Below are positions 19,828 through 32,847 of a DNA stretch of 64,000 nt, one piece after another. The notes below the pieces were generated by a model that saw only the letters and a program-made list of their open reading frames with translations, did not search any database and had not been told where the DNA came from. This DNA comes from Desulfovibrio desulfuricans. GTDB lineage: Bacteria > Desulfobacterota > Desulfovibrionia > Desulfovibrionales > Desulfovibrionaceae. Every line of letters begins with the position of its first letter. The first letter of the stretch is position 1. Position numbers and translations under genes: made by a program. The stretch is taken from contig NZ_CP036295.1 of the NCBI RefSeq assembly GCF_004801255.1, positions 1,314,001-1,378,000 on the forward strand. The letters run 5' to 3'.

Positions 19828-22143
19828 ATGTTGAGTAAAAATGTTCAGTTGGTCATTCGGGACGCCCTTATGGAAGCCCACCGGCGACGGCATGACCTGT
19901 TGACTGTGGAGCATGTGCTCTTTGCGCTGACCAACAGCATGAAGGGGCGCATCATCCTTGAGGGCAGCGGGGCGAGCGTAGCTGTGCTGCGAGAGCAGCT
20001 CGAGGAATTTTTTAACAAGGAACTGGAACCCGTCTCGCTGGCGGAAAAGCACGAGGTAGCGCAGACAGACAGCGTGCAGCGCGTGCTTGAGCGGGCGCTT
20101 GCGCACATCCGCTCTTCGGGCCGGGATGCCGTCGAGCTTGGCGACCTGCTTATTTCCATCATTGACGAGGAAGAAAGCTACGCGCACTTTTACCTGCGCA
20201 AACAAGGGGTTGAGCGCCTGGACGTGCTGACCTTCATTTCGCACGGCCTTGATGAAGGCCCCGGCTCGCGCGGCGTGGAAGCGGGAGCGGAGTCGGGCGA
20301 AAACGGCGAGGCCAAGGCCGATCCGCTGGCGCAGTACACCGTGGAGCTTACGGCCCGCGCACGCGAAGGCAAGATTGACCCTCTCGTGGGCAGGGTTACG
20401 GAACTTGACCGCGCGGTGGAGGTTTTGTGCCGTCGGCGCAAAAACAACCCGCTGTTTGTGGGCGACCCCGGCGTGGGCAAAACCGCCCTGGCCGAGGGCC
20501 TTGCCCTGCGCATTGTGGAAGGCAACGTGCCCGGCATGTTTGCCAAAACCAAGCTCTATGCGCTCGACATGGGTCTTTTGCTGGCGGGCACGCGCTACCG
20601 GGGCGACTTTGAAGGCCGCCTCAAGGCCGTGGTGCAAAGGCTCAAGGAGCAGCCCGACTGCATCCTGTTTATTGACGAAATACACACCATCGTGGGCGCC
20701 GGTTCCACCTCGGGCGGCTCGCTTGACGCATCCAACCTGCTCAAGCCCGTGCTGGCCAACGGCGAGATACGCTGCATTGGCTCCACCACCTACGAGGAAT
20801 ACCGCAACCACTTTGAAAAAGACCGCGCGCTGGCCCGCCGGTTTCAGCGCATCGACCTTACCGAACCAACGGTGGAGGAGTGTCTTGGCATCCTTGAAGG
20901 TCTGGAGCCGCATTACGCGCAATACCATCATGTGCGCTACAGCCCTGCGGCCCTCAAGGCCATGGTTGACCTTACCTCGCGTCATGTGCGCGACCGTCTG
21001 CTGCCCGACAAGGCCATTGATGTTCTGGACGAAACGGGCGCAGCCGTGCGGCTGGGCCGTGGCGTAACGCCCGCCGCAAAGTCGGGCAAAAAGAACGGCA
21101 ACAACGATCCGCTGGTTGGCGTGCCCGACGTGGAGCGCATTGTAGCCCGCATGGCGGGCATACCCGTGCGTACAGTTTCCGGCAAGGAACGCAACAAGCT
21201 GGCAACGCTTGAAAAAGACCTCAAGGGGCTGGTTTTTGGGCAGGAAAAGGCCATAGAACTGACCGTGCGCGCCATTTTGCGCGCCCGCGCGGGTCTTGGG
21301 CAGGAGCAGCGCCCCGCAGGGGCCTTCCTGTTCTACGGGCCCACGGGCGTGGGCAAAACCGAGGTGGCCCGCAGCCTTGCCAAGCTCATGGGCGTGGAAT
21401 TTTTGCGCTACGACATGAGCGAATATATGGAAAAGCACTCCGTTTCGCGGCTCATCGGCGCGCCTCCAGGCTATGTGGGCTTTGACCAGGGCGGGCTGAT
21501 GACCGAAGCGGTGCGCAAGGCTCCGTATTCCGTCGTGCTGCTCGACGAGGTGGAAAAGGCCCACCCCGATATCTTTAACGTGCTGCTGCAGGTCATGGAT
21601 TACGCCACGCTGACGGATAACACCGGGCGCAAGACGGACTTTTCGAACGTTATCCTTATCATGACCTCCAATGCCGGGGCCTTTGAAATGTCGCGGCCCG
21701 CCATGGGTTTTGGCGGCACAGCCCCGCAGGATGCGGCGCACAAGGGCCTCAAGGCGGTGGAAAACACCTTCAGCCCCGAGTTCCGCAACCGGCTTGACGC
21801 GCTGGTGCCCTTTGGCAGCCTGACAGAACCCATGATGCTGCGCATTGTGGACAAGTTTGTGGGCGAGATACGCACCAGCCTTGATCAGCGCAGCGTAACG
21901 CTTACGCTGACCGAGAGCGCCCGCAAGTGGCTGGCCCGCAAAGGCTTTGACCCCTCCATGGGGGCGCGGCCCTTGCGCCGTCTGCTGCGCACCGAGCTGG
22001 AAGACCGCCTGGCGCACGAGCTGCTGTTCGGCTCGCTCAAAAAGGGCGGCAGCGCCAAGCTGACGGTCAAGGGCGACGATCTGGCGCTCGAGCATGAGGG
22101 CAGCGCGGCCAAAAACCGCAAGCCTGTGCCGGTAGACGCCTGA
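19828..22143 (+). CDS. clpA: ATP-dependent Clp protease ATPase subunit ClpA
   Basis: 771 residues. The Clp_N repeat domain spans about 1-145. AAA-1 has Walker A GDPGVGKT starting at residue 212 and Walker [14 protein letters not shown]-2 has Walker A GPTGVGKT at about 504-511 and [13 protein letters not shown], followed by the D2-small domain. It lacks the long middle domain of ClpB, which fits ClpA. It unfolds substrates for ClpP, which is not in this window. It is coupled to clpS, with aat 196 nt downstream. Confidence 0.97.
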   Translation: MLSKNVQLVIRDALMEAHRRRHDLLTVEHVLFALTNSMKGRIILEGSGASVAVLREQLEEFFNKELEPVSLAEKHEVAQTDSVQRVLERALAHIRSSGRDAVELGDLLISIIDEEESYAHFYLRKQGVERLDVLTFISHGLDEGPGSRGVEAGAESGENGEAKADPLAQYTVELTARAREGKIDPLVGRVTELDRAVEVLCRRRKNNPLFVGDPGVGKTALAEGLALRIVEGNVPGMFAKTKLYALDMGLLLAGTRYRGDFEGRLKAVVQRLKEQPDCILFIDEIHTIVGAGSTSGGSLDASNLLKPVLANGEIRCIGSTTYEEYRNHFEKDRALARRFQRIDLTEPTVEECLGILEGLEPHYAQYHHVRYSPAALKAMVDLTSRHVRDRLLPDKAIDVLDETGAAVRLGRGVTPAAKSGKKNGNNDPLVGVPDVERIVARMAGIPVRTVSGKERNKLATLEKDLKGLVFGQEKAIELTVRAILRARAGLGQEQRPAGAFLFYGPTGVGKTEVARSLAKLMGVEFLRYDMSEYMEKHSVSRLIGAPPGYVGFDQGGLMTEAVRKAPYSVVLLDEVEKAHPDIFNVLLQVMDYATLTDNTGRKTDFSNVILIMTSNAGAFEMSRPAMGFGGTAPQDAAHKGLKAVENTFSPEFRNRLDALVPFGSLTEPMMLRIVDKFVGEIRTSLDQRSVTLTLTESARKWLARKGFDPSMGARPLRRLLRTELEDRLAHELLFGSLKKGGSAKLTVKGDDLALEHEGSAAKNRKPVPVDA

Positions 22144-22162
22144 TAGGCAAAATTGCAAGGCG

Positions 22163-22197
22163 GGCCGGAGCTGTTGCCGATTGCGGCAGTTCCGGCC
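22163..22197 (+). terminator. hairpin after clpA, possible weak terminator
   Basis: GGCCGGA...TCCGGCC with an extended imperfect inner stem begins 20 nt after the clpA stop and is followed by TGTTTG rather than a clean T-tract. It could reduce read-through into aat. Confidence 0.4.
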
Positions 22198-22339
22198 TGT
22201 TTGCGTCACTGCCGCGTATGCGGCTTTTGCGCGCTGCAACGCCCTGGCGCGCGGATATTTTCAATGCCCGCATGACCTCCCGCAACGCATTGAATAGTGC
22301 TCTGCGCAAGCTGAACAAAGCCTGTGAGCAAAGGAAGCT

Positions 22340-23122
22340 ATGATCGGGGCATTTACGGCACTGGCCTCCCAATTTCCACCTACGGAATCAGCCCGTGACG
22401 ACGGCCTGCTGTGCATCGGGGGCGATTTGCGGCCGGAGCGTCTGGTTGCCGCGTACAGCCGTGGAATTTTTCCCTGGTATTCTAAAGGCATGCCAATTAT
22501 CTGGTGGTCGCCTGACCCCCGTTGCGTCATGCCGCTTGAGGGCTTTTGCCTGCCGGCGCGCAGCGCCCGCAAATTGCGCCTCCATCCCTTTGAGTTGACC
22601 CACAATGCCGCCTTTGGCCGCGTAATACGCGCCTGTGCCGCACCGCGCGACAAGGAGGGCGGCACCTGGATTATTGACGACATGATGCGCGCCTACGAAG
22701 GCCTGCACGCCCTCGGCTATGCCCATTCCATCGAGGCATGGCAGGACGGCGAGCTGGTGGGGGGGCTGTACGGCGTGGCCCTTGGGCGGGCCTTTTTTGG
22801 CGAATCCATGTTCCATACCCGGCCTGAGGCCTCCCGGGCGGCGCTGGCCGGGCTGGTGGCCCTGCTGCGCCAGCGCGGCGCAACCCTGCTTGATTGTCAG
22901 CAGGAAACCCCGCACATCATGCGCATGGGCGGCGTGATGCTGCCGCGAGCTGTATTTCAGGCCGAGCTTGCACGGGCGTTGGCCCCGCAAACGCAAACAG
23001 GCGCTGCACAAAATTGCGCAACGCCTGAAATGGCCGGAAGCGGCCTGCCGTTTCCCTGGCTGCCCTGGGGGCTCGTGTACAGTTATTCCCCCGCGGAGGG
23101 CTTCTGGGCGGCCAGATCGTAA
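22340..23122 (+). CDS. aat: leucyl/phenylalanyl-tRNA-protein transferase
   Basis: 260 residues; family features include DDGLLCIGGDLRPERLV, YSRGIFPWYS, WWSPDPRCV, and GGLYGVALGRAFFGESMF. It adds Leu or Phe to proteins with N-terminal Lys or Arg, making them ClpS substrates. Finding it beside clpS and clpA is functionally coherent. Compared with shorter relatives it has a C-terminal extension ending PFPWLPWGLVYSYSPAEGF. Its last 40 bp overlap the 3' end of the convergent gene at 23083. Confidence 0.97.
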   Translation: MIGAFTALASQFPPTESARDDGLLCIGGDLRPERLVAAYSRGIFPWYSKGMPIIWWSPDPRCVMPLEGFCLPARSARKLRLHPFELTHNAAFGRVIRACAAPRDKEGGTWIIDDMMRAYEGLHALGYAHSIEAWQDGELVGGLYGVALGRAFFGESMFHTRPEASRAALAGLVALLRQRGATLLDCQQETPHIMRMGGVMLPRAVFQAELARALAPQTQTGAAQNCATPEMAGSGLPFPWLPWGLVYSYSPAEGFWAARS

Positions 23123-23577
23123 AATCCGTAGGCCGGGAAGGGCAGCGGGTAGTCGCGTACCGCGTCAAAACGGATAAAACCCGTGGTCTTGCCCTCGCCG
23201 ATGCCCGCCAGGGGCGCGACGCCCATCGGTACGGGCAGGTCGAGCGGGCAGACCGTGATTCTTTCAATCTGGTCGGCGTAGCGCTTTTCAAGGTATTCGA
23301 CCAGGGCGTGGCTTTCTTCAGTGGTGAAGGATTCAAGCACGCAGCGCAGAGCGGCTTCTTCGGTGGCGCCCTGCAGCACTTCTGCCGGCACGGAAGGGTC
23401 AGCCGGGGCCACAAGCCCAAGGTCCTTGATGGCTTCCAGCTCGGCATCGGTGGCGCCGGGGCGGAAAATCTGCACGTCCACGTGGCGGCAACCCTTGAAT
23501 GTGCTGAGAGTGGCGGCCACAATGAAAACCCGGTCAAGGGGCAGATCTATCTGCGAAGGAACAAAGATTTTTTCCAT
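23083..23577 (-). CDS. protein of unknown function
   Basis: 164 residues; not recognised. It is acidic, with no membrane segment, and has a single Cys at about residue 30 (STFKGCRHVD) among few others. Segments include VDVQIFRPGATDAELEAIKDLGL and FIRFDAVRDYPLPFPAYGFYDLA. It is transcribed divergently from uvrB (57 nt apart) and converges on aat with a 40-bp overlap of the coding 3' ends. Confidence 0.75.
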   Translation of the reverse strand: MEKIFVPSQIDLPLDRVFIVAATLSTFKGCRHVDVQIFRPGATDAELEAIKDLGLVAPADPSVPAEVLQGATEEAALRCVLESFTTEESHALVEYLEKRYADQIERITVCPLDLPVPMGVAPLAGIGEGKTTGFIRFDAVRDYPLPFPAYGFYDLAAQKPSAGE

Positions 23578-23634
23578 GGCAATTCCCGTTCGTTATTGAT
23601 GTAATCCTGTCCTCTTACTCCAAAACAGAATATT

Positions 23635-25674
23635 ATGGAAGATAATCAGGTCATCCCTTTTAGCCTTGAAACGGCCTATACGCCCACCGGCGATCAACCC
23701 AGGGCCATTGACGCTCTGGTGGACAACATACAGGCGGGCGTGCCCTCGCAGGTTTTGCTGGGCGTTACCGGCTCGGGCAAAACCTTTACCATGGCCAACG
23801 TCATTGCCCGCTGCAACCGCCCGGCCCTGGTGCTGGCCCCCAACAAGACGCTGGCCGCGCAGCTGTACGGCGAGTTTCGCGAGCTGTTTCCGCGCAACGC
23901 GGTGGAGTATTTTGTCAGCTACTACGACTATTACCAGCCAGAGGCTTATGTTCCCGCCTCGGACACCTATATTGAAAAAGATTCGTCCATCAACGACAAC
24001 ATAGACAAGCTGCGCCACGCCGCCACCCACGCCCTGCTGACTCGGCGCGACGTGGTCATAGTCGCCTCTGTTTCGTGCATTTACGGCCTTGGCTCGCCGG
24101 AATACTACGCCAAGATGGTTATTCCCGTCGAGGTGGGGCAGCACTTCCCCATGGACAAGCTCATCACCCGGCTGGTGGAGGTGCACTACGAGCGCAACGA
24201 CTACGACTTCCACCGAGGCACGTTTCGCGTGCGGGGGGACGCGCTCGAGATTATCCCCGCCTACCATCATGAGCGGGCGCTGCGGCTTGAATTTTTTGGC
24301 GACGACATTGACCTTATGCGCGAGATTGACCCCCTCACCGGCGAGGTGCTGGCCGAGGTGAGCAAAACCGTGCTGTATCCGGCCAGCCACTTTGTCTCGG
24401 CGCAGGACAACCTCAAGCGGGCGGCCAGCGACATACGCGACGAGCTGGCGGTGCGGCTCACATATTTCAAGGAGCACAACCAGCTTGTAGAGGCCCAGCG
24501 GCTTGAGCAACGCACCCAGCTTGACCTTGAAATGATTGAAGAACTTGGCTATTGCAACGGTATCGAAAATTACACACGTCACCTCGACGGGCGCAAGCCG
24601 GGCGAGCCGCCGTCGTGCCTGCTCAACTACTTTCCCAAGGATTTTCTGCTGTTTGTGGACGAGTCGCACATTACCATTCCGCAGGTGGGCGGCATGTACA
24701 AGGGCGACCGCTCGCGCAAGCAGACTCTGGTGGATTACGGCTTTCGCCTGCCCTCGGCGCTGGATAACCGGCCCCTGCAGTTCAACGAGTTCACCAATCT
24801 GCTCAATCAGGTGGTTTACGTATCGGCCACGCCCAGCAAGTACGAGCTGGATCAGGCCCAGGGCATTGTGGCGGAGCAGATCATCCGGCCCACGGGCCTT
24901 GTGGACCCGGTTGTGGAAGTGCGCCCAACCAAGGGCCAGATGGAAAACCTGCTTGGCGAGTGCCGGGGCAAGGTGACGCTTGGCGAGCGCGTGCTTGTCA
25001 CCACCCTCACCAAGCGCATGGCCGAGGACCTCACCGAATACTGCTGCAACATGGGCGTGCGGGCGCGCTACCTGCACTCGGACATAGATACGCTTGAGCG
25101 CATGCAGATCATCCGCGCCTTGCGGCTGGGCGAATTTGACGTGCTGGTGGGCATCAACCTGCTGCGCGAGGGGCTGGACATACCCGAGGTGTCTCTGGTC
25201 TGCATTCTGGATGCGGACAAGGAGGGCTTTTTGCGCTCCACCGGCTCGCTTGTCCAGACATTTGGCCGCGCCGCCCGTAACGCTCAGGGCAAGGTGATAC
25301 TGTATGCCGACAAGGTTACCGACTCCATGCGTGCCGCCATGGGCGAAACCGAGCGCCGCCGCGCCAAGCAGTCGGCCTACAACCAAGAGCACGGTATCAC
25401 CCCCACGAGTACCCGCAAATCGCTTGAATCACCGCTGGATAGCCTGTATGTGGAGGATGGCGGCCACGGCGGCGCACGCGGGCGCGGCAAGGGCAAGGGC
25501 AAACAGCGCGAGGCCGACGCAGTGCCGCTGACCGCCGAAGATACCGCCGTGCTTGTGGCCAAGCTTGAAAAAGAAATGCGCCAGGCCGCCCGCGATCTGG
25601 AATTTGAGCAGGCCGCCGAGCTGCGCGACCGTATCCGTATTTTGCGGGCCAGGCTTATCGCCATGCCCGAATAA
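23635..25674 (+). CDS. uvrB: UvrABC excision nuclease subunit B
   Basis: 679 residues. It begins with [18 protein letters not shown], then Walker A GVTGSGKT, the beta-hairpin region [12 protein letters not shown], the helicase motifs [15 protein letters not shown] and [13 protein letters not shown], and a C-terminal UVR motif ([16 protein letters not shown]) that contacts UvrC. It verifies DNA lesions in nucleotide excision repair. The start lacks a strong ribosome site, but the N-terminus matches the family exactly. Confidence 0.98.
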   Translation: MEDNQVIPFSLETAYTPTGDQPRAIDALVDNIQAGVPSQVLLGVTGSGKTFTMANVIARCNRPALVLAPNKTLAAQLYGEFRELFPRNAVEYFVSYYDYYQPEAYVPASDTYIEKDSSINDNIDKLRHAATHALLTRRDVVIVASVSCIYGLGSPEYYAKMVIPVEVGQHFPMDKLITRLVEVHYERNDYDFHRGTFRVRGDALEIIPAYHHERALRLEFFGDDIDLMREIDPLTGEVLAEVSKTVLYPASHFVSAQDNLKRAASDIRDELAVRLTYFKEHNQLVEAQRLEQRTQLDLEMIEELGYCNGIENYTRHLDGRKPGEPPSCLLNYFPKDFLLFVDESHITIPQVGGMYKGDRSRKQTLVDYGFRLPSALDNRPLQFNEFTNLLNQVVYVSATPSKYELDQAQGIVAEQIIRPTGLVDPVVEVRPTKGQMENLLGECRGKVTLGERVLVTTLTKRMAEDLTEYCCNMGVRARYLHSDIDTLERMQIIRALRLGEFDVLVGINLLREGLDIPEVSLVCILDADKEGFLRSTGSLVQTFGRAARNAQGKVILYADKVTDSMRAAMGETERRRAKQSAYNQEHGITPTSTRKSLESPLDSLYVEDGGHGGARGRGKGKGKQREADAVPLTAEDTAVLVAKLEKEMRQAARDLEFEQAAELRDRIRILRARLIAMPE

Positions 25675-25697
25675 ACAGGCGCGTGCGCCCCTGTTGA

Positions 25698-27908
<2,211 letters not shown>

Positions 27909-27924
27909 CGGAAACGGAGAAGCT

Positions 27925-28713
27925 ATGAGCACTTCAATTATCGTGGTTGGGGCCAGCGGGCGTATGGGTAAAACCATCAGCGGGCTTGTGGAAGCCGACC
28001 CGCAGTACACCCTTGCGGGTCTGGTGGACAGCCCGGAGCGCATAGCCGCTCTTGCGGGCGCTGCCTGTCCTGTTGCCGACAGCCTGGCGGCCCTGCTGCC
28101 CAAGGCTCCTGGGGCTGTGGTTATTGATTTTACCGCGCCTGAGGTGAGCCTTAACTCCGCCAAAGCCGTGGCGCAAACCGGCAATGCCCTTGTTATCGGC
28201 ACAACCGGCTTTACCGATGCGCAAAAGGACGAGCTGCGCGCCTTGGCCGCCAAGGCCCCCATTTTTTGGGCTTCAAACATGAGCATAGGCATCAATGTGC
28301 TGCTCAATATTTTGCCCCAGCTCACCAAAGCCCTTGGCGAAGATTACGATATTGAAATGGTCGAGCTGCACCACAACCGCAAAAAAGACAGCCCCAGCGG
28401 CACAGCCCTGACCCTTGGCGAATGCCTGGCCGAGGCCCGCGACTGGAAGCTCAACGACGTGCGCTGCTCCGCCCGCGACGGCATCATCGGCGCGCGCCCC
28501 AAGGAGCAGATCGGCATTCAGGCCATACGCGGCGGCGATGTGGTGGGCGTGCATACGGTGTACTTTATGGGGCCTGGCGAGCGCATCGAAGTGACGCATC
28601 AGGCGCACTCGCGCGAAAATTTTGCTCGCGGAGCCATCCGCGCCGCAGGTTGGATGGCTGGGCAGAAACCCGGCAAACTGTACAGCATGCAGGACGTGAT
28701 CAAGGATATTTAA
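27925..28713 (+). CDS. dapB: 4-hydroxy-tetrahydrodipicolinate reductase
   Basis: 262 residues from the ATG with a GGAGA site; an upstream in-frame start would overlap ligA and is unlikely. The NAD(P) motif is GASGRMG near the N-terminus, the active-site region is ELHHNRKKDSPSGTAL (His pair and Lys), and the substrate loop follows. It catalyses the second step of the lysine/diaminopimelate branch. A strong terminator lies downstream, closing the uvrB-ligA-dapB run. Confidence 0.97.
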   Translation: MSTSIIVVGASGRMGKTISGLVEADPQYTLAGLVDSPERIAALAGAACPVADSLAALLPKAPGAVVIDFTAPEVSLNSAKAVAQTGNALVIGTTGFTDAQKDELRALAAKAPIFWASNMSIGINVLLNILPQLTKALGEDYDIEMVELHHNRKKDSPSGTALTLGECLAEARDWKLNDVRCSARDGIIGARPKEQIGIQAIRGGDVVGVHTVYFMGPGERIEVTHQAHSRENFARGAIRAAGWMAGQKPGKLYSMQDVIKDI

Positions 28714-28781
28714 GGGCGGCATCCGTGCCCTGACCGGCTTTGTGCCGTCAGCACGAGTGGTCGGTCTTTGGCTTGTATAAC

Positions 28782-28823
28782 GGCCCGTTGCCGCGCGGAT
28801 GTTTGCGCGGCAACGGGCCTTTG
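28782..28823 (+). terminator. rho-independent terminator after dapB
   Basis: A perfect 15-bp stem (GGCCCGTTGCCGCGC with its complement) and an 8-base loop are followed by TTTGTCT. Confidence 0.85.
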
Positions 28824-29009
28824 TCTGTCATGCTGCCCGGACAGGGCGGCGGTATACGAGGCCTGCGGCGTCAGCCTGCTTGCATTTACCCGCTGGGGTA
28901 GGCGGCATGTTCTGTAATGGTGGGCGCGGGCAGTTGGGACGATGTTTTAACGGTGCAAGGGGCGGCAAGCGCGCCCGGTAGCCGCCGTCAGTTTCAGCGC
29001 GCATGGATG

Positions 29010-29043
29010 AAAAACCCCGGCGTGGGGTGACCGCGCCGGGGTT
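29010..29043 (-). terminator. rho-independent terminator of the chemoreceptor gene
   Basis: On the minus strand a 10-bp stem (AACCCCGGCG / CGCCGGGGTT) ends in a run of five T residues, about 50 nt after the stop codon. Confidence 0.85.
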
Positions 29044-29092
29044 GATGCGTGCTTGCTTGCGGTTGGCGCTGTGCGCGCCAGCCATCGTATGC

Positions 29093-31408
29093 TTACGAAA
29101 CCATCTGCGCTATGAGCTTTTTGAGGGCCTGCGCCTGAGTGGCCAGCTCTGAAACTGCAGTCGCAGACTGGGCCATGGCGGAGGATGTCTCTGCGCTGAT
29201 GGTGTTGATCTGCTCAACGGCCTTGTTTATCTCGTCGCTGGTGGAGGACTGCTCTTCGGCAGCGGTAGCGATGGAATGCGCCTGGTCTGCCGCCTGATCC
29301 ACCAGAACCACAATTTCAGAGAGGGCAGCGCCAGAGGTGCCCGCAAGCTCTGTTGTGTGCTCAATGGTATTGACCGTGTCGTTGACCTGGGCAATGTTTT
29401 GCGTTGTGCCGCTCTGTATGCCCTCGATGGCCGAGCCAACCTCGCGGGTCGCCTGCATGGTTTTTTCCGCCAGCTTGCGCACTTCGTCGGCCACAACGGC
29501 AAAACCTCGTCCGGCCTCGCCCGCGCGTGCGGCCTCGATGGCGGCATTGAGGGCCAGCAGGTTGGTCTGGTCGGCGATGTCGGAGATGACTGTCATGATC
29601 TGACCGATGCTCTGGGCCTGATCGCCCAGCGAAGCCATGCCGTTTTTGAGCGCCAGGGCCTGCGTGTGCAGCTGGTTGATGCCCTGCACCACCTTGTTGA
29701 CCACTTCCGCACCGTGTTCGGCCTTGCTCTTGGCGTTGGTGGTAGTGTCTGAAGCGCCGCCGGCGTTGCGCGCCACTTCAAGCACGGATGCGTTCATCTG
29801 TTCCATGGCTGTGGCGGTTTCAGACACGCGCTGCGTTTGCAGATCCGCGCCGCGACTGGCCTGTTCAACCTGCGCGGAGAGCTCTTCGGTTGCGGTGGAG
29901 AGCCGGTCGGCAATCGTGTTTGCGTCTTTGGCCACCTGTGCAACCGCATCACGCTGTTGCTCGATAACATTTTGTTGATGCTTGATTTCTGTAAGGTCAA
30001 ACACCAGCGTCATGGCCCCCACAATATTGCCGTCCAGGTCTCGGATAAGCGAAGCGTCAATGCGAAGGAACTTGTGCGCTCCGTTTGAAAAGGTCATTTC
30101 AGTTTCAATGTCGTGCGCATTGGTGCCTTCCTCAAGGCATTTGTGGCTTACGGTGCGCCTGTTGGCATCGCCGTAAAAGAACTGGGCAGCCGACATGCCG
30201 ACAAGGTCCTTGGGTTGCCCGGTGACTCCCACAAGTTTGATCATGGCTTCGTTGACGTAGGTAATGCGCACGTCGGTATCGGCAACCAGAGTAGGAAACG
30301 TAATGCCCTGCAACACGCCGTCTGCAAACCCCAGACGGTTTTTCAGCACAGCGGTTGTTTCCTTGAAGTTGCCCGCAAGTTCGGCCAGCTCAAAGCTGAA
30401 GTTGCCCTTGAGCATGGCCTTGAAGTCGCCGTGCGCAATCTGCGCGCTGTAGTCCATAATGTTTTTGAGCGGGGTTGTGATGACCTTGCGCACCATAAAG
30501 ATAATGCTGCCAAGCAGTGTCACAAAAATGCCTAGGGCAAACAAGATCAGCGTATTGCGCTGCGCAATGGCGTCTCGTGCAAGGTCGTCTGTAAAGGCAG
30601 ACGTGCAGACAAGCCAGCCTGTTCTTTCAATGGTATTAAAGACCAGCACCTTGCTTTTGCCCATGAATTCATAATCAAAAAAGCCGTTTTTTGTCTGCAG
30701 GGCTTTATCCACGAAGGCAAGCTTGCTGCCGTCGGTCATGTGCACGTCGGAGTTGGGGTGAGCAATGATCCTGTGCTTTGCATCAATGATAAAGGCATAA
30801 CCCTGCTCTGCAACCTTGACGTTGAGCACATGACTCTTGATATAACTTGCCCAGTTCAGCGTCACGCATACAGCGCCAATGGGCTTGCCGTTGGCTCCCA
30901 AAATGGGCGTTGCAATGGCAAAAACTTCTTTTTTGGTAGTTTTGGCAACGATGATATCGGGGTCGATGGCATCCTTGCCCTGCATTGCTGTCTTGAAATA
31001 TCCCCGTTCGGCATAGTTGTTGCCTATAAATGACTCGCCCGTGTCGGACGCGCCGGATACGGCTATGCCCTGGCTGTTCAAAACAAATATGGAATTGATG
31101 CCCTTATATTCTTTTACGAGTGCATTGATCAGGTTGTCCATGTCTGCGCTGTCGCCGTCAAGGGCCTTTTTCGCCTGGCCGCTCTGCGCAGGAACCTTGA
31201 TCATGCTCATGTTTGCATCAATCAGGTCATTAATGCTCGCTATGAGACCTTTGTTGATTATTCGCATGCCATCAACAGACGTTTCATTGATGATGCTGTA
31301 TGATGACTTGCCAACATAAACAACAAGTGCGGAAACACCAATAAGCAATGTTATGCTTAAAATTACTGATAATGCAGTGTTTACGCTTTTAAACGAGATC
31401 CTTGGCAT
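29093..31408 (-). CDS. methyl-accepting chemotaxis protein with Cache, HAMP and PAS domains
   Basis: 771 residues. The first transmembrane helix is at about 13-36, followed by a periplasmic double-Cache-like sensor (about 40-280). A second helix (about 285-305), HAMP, and a cytoplasmic PAS domain (about 365-490; [20 protein letters not shown]) come next. The signalling domain has the conserved hairpin tip [19 protein letters not shown] and [15 protein letters not shown]. The extra PAS between HAMP and the signalling domain may sense an internal signal as well. GGAGG lies 7 nt before the ATG. A FliA-type promoter lies upstream, consistent with flagellar-regulon control. Confidence 0.96.
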   Translation of the reverse strand: MPRISFKSVNTALSVILSITLLIGVSALVVYVGKSSYSIINETSVDGMRIINKGLIASINDLIDANMSMIKVPAQSGQAKKALDGDSADMDNLINALVKEYKGINSIFVLNSQGIAVSGASDTGESFIGNNYAERGYFKTAMQGKDAIDPDIIVAKTTKKEVFAIATPILGANGKPIGAVCVTLNWASYIKSHVLNVKVAEQGYAFIIDAKHRIIAHPNSDVHMTDGSKLAFVDKALQTKNGFFDYEFMGKSKVLVFNTIERTGWLVCTSAFTDDLARDAIAQRNTLILFALGIFVTLLGSIIFMVRKVITTPLKNIMDYSAQIAHGDFKAMLKGNFSFELAELAGNFKETTAVLKNRLGFADGVLQGITFPTLVADTDVRITYVNEAMIKLVGVTGQPKDLVGMSAAQFFYGDANRRTVSHKCLEEGTNAHDIETEMTFSNGAHKFLRIDASLIRDLDGNIVGAMTLVFDLTEIKHQQNVIEQQRDAVAQVAKDANTIADRLSTATEELSAQVEQASRGADLQTQRVSETATAMEQMNASVLEVARNAGGASDTTTNAKSKAEHGAEVVNKVVQGINQLHTQALALKNGMASLGDQAQSIGQIMTVISDIADQTNLLALNAAIEAARAGEAGRGFAVVADEVRKLAEKTMQATREVGSAIEGIQSGTTQNIAQVNDTVNTIEHTTELAGTSGAALSEIVVLVDQAADQAHSIATAAEEQSSTSDEINKAVEQINTISAETSSAMAQSATAVSELATQAQALKKLIAQMVS

Positions 31409-31530
31409 ACAATCCTCCGGTGAGTGCGGTAGCCAACTATTATAATGTTACGCTTGCAACTGTTTGAAAATGTATATTGTCGTTAAACTGCTCACGGCGA
31501 GCAGTCGCGTTTATGTGCGTATAGGAAATA

Positions 31531-31557
31531 ATATCGTCAATTTTTTTTAACACTTTA
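31531..31557 (-). promoter_or_regulatory. sigma-28 (FliA) type promoter for the chemoreceptor
   Basis: On the minus strand TAAAGTGT, 11 bp, GACGATAT. The usual consensus is TAAAGTTT, 11 bp, GCCGATAA, so spacing is exact, with 13 of 16 positions matching. It lies about 125 nt before the ATG. Confidence 0.6.
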
Positions 31558-31658
31558 TGCTGTTAAGAAGTAAAAATTATTAAAGTCATCGAATTTGTCA
31601 TTAAATAATCAGTTGGTTATGTGCTCGGGCTTGAGTAGCAGCTGGCAGACGATGCAAG

Positions 31659-32576
31659 TTATCGTCTGCTGAGCAAAAAAACGGCTCCAAGAATAAGCGT
31701 GCCGCCCGCTATGATTCCAGGACCGGGGGCTTCGCCCAGAAGCAGCCATGCAATAATAATGGCGTACACAGGCTCAAGGGTGATGATGATTGCCGCCTGC
31801 CGGGCCTTGAGAACCGTGAGACTGCTTACGTAAAGGCTGTATGCCAGCGCCGTGCACAAAAGTCCCAGGCAGACGATCCACAGCCAGTCAAGCGGGACGA
31901 TGGCTGAAAAATTCTGCCCGGCAAAGGGCAACAGGCAAAGGATGATAACCGCATTTTGCCACCAGCAGGTGTGCATGCCCGACATGCCGCCGGCAAAGTG
32001 CCTGTTGGCTATGGCCACCAGACCGTACACCGCTGCGGAGGCTATGCCCCACAACAGCCCGTGCGTGGCCGTGTCGGCCAGAGAATACGACGGCGCAAGG
32101 CACGCCAGGCCAATGCTGACCATGATGATGCACAGCAGCTCGCGCATGCTGGGGCGTTCGCGGTAGGCAATGGCCTCAAAAAGCGCCGTAAATGCGGGAA
32201 AACAGGCAAACCCAAGCGTGCCCACGGCCACGCCGCCAAGCTTGATGCCCATAAAAAAAGTAACAAAATGCAGCGTCAGCAGTACGCCGCTCACGGCCAG
32301 GCCAGCGAGGTCGCGCGCTGTGATGCCGCGCCAGGGTGGATTGCGCTGCATCAGGCACAGGCCTGCAAGAGCCGCAACTGCAACCATGGCCCTTCCGCAG
32401 ACAAGGTCAATGGCTGAACATTGGCACAACTTGCCAAAAATACCAGAAACTCCAAACAGTACTGTTGCCGCGTGCATACGCAACAAGGCGGAACGAACCG
32501 CGTCATGTTGCATCGCACCCCCCGCCTGCCCGGCAGTGTTCAGTAGGTTTTGCCCAGCCTGATTGGCCTGCAGCAT
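31659..32576 (-). CDS. EamA-type DMT-superfamily transporter
   Basis: 305 residues with about ten hydrophobic helices arranged as two EamA halves. Features include LCQCSAIDLVCGRAMVAVAAL in the first half and VLKARQAAIIITLEPVYAIIIAW in the second, the latter a typical EamA signature. It is probably an inner-membrane exporter of a small metabolite. The first 20 or so residues are polar, but the ATG has a good ribosome site (AAGGAG), supporting this start. It is monocistronic. The hairpin CAGACGAT...ATCGTCTG spans its stop codon. Confidence 0.9.
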   Translation of the reverse strand: MLQANQAGQNLLNTAGQAGGAMQHDAVRSALLRMHAATVLFGVSGIFGKLCQCSAIDLVCGRAMVAVAALAGLCLMQRNPPWRGITARDLAGLAVSGVLLTLHFVTFFMGIKLGGVAVGTLGFACFPAFTALFEAIAYRERPSMRELLCIIMVSIGLACLAPSYSLADTATHGLLWGIASAAVYGLVAIANRHFAGGMSGMHTCWWQNAVIILCLLPFAGQNFSAIVPLDWLWIVCLGLLCTALAYSLYVSSLTVLKARQAAIIITLEPVYAIIIAWLLLGEAPGPGIIAGGTLILGAVFLLSRR

Positions 32577-32847
32577 GTAAACTCCTTAATGGCAGTGTTT
32601 ATAGGTACGCGTAATGACAGTGCGCGGCAAGTCTTGTCCATGGGTTGTGCCGGGCAATACAGGCGTGCTTGCGGTGCGGCAGCTAGCCCAGGGACAGGCT
32701 CGGCGGTATGCGCGGGTGATGTTTCTGCAAAAAAGTCTAGATTTTATCTTGAAATTCACGGGCAGGTAGTGTAGCGCAAAAAGAAAAGATGGCGTAACAC
32801 GATGCTTGGCGAACTTGCGCCAGGCCGCACGCATCATCGGGGGCATC

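Larger units (their letters stand above)
28714..29092. other. intergenic region between convergent dapB and chemoreceptor genes
   Basis: 379 bases holding two terminators, one for each strand (28782-28823 and 29010-29043). Nothing else is supported. Confidence 0.75.

Noticed and set aside
19075..22239. 1054-codon open frame antisense to clpS and clpA
   Set aside because: It lies opposite unmistakable clpS and clpA coding sequence and has no protein-like features of its own.
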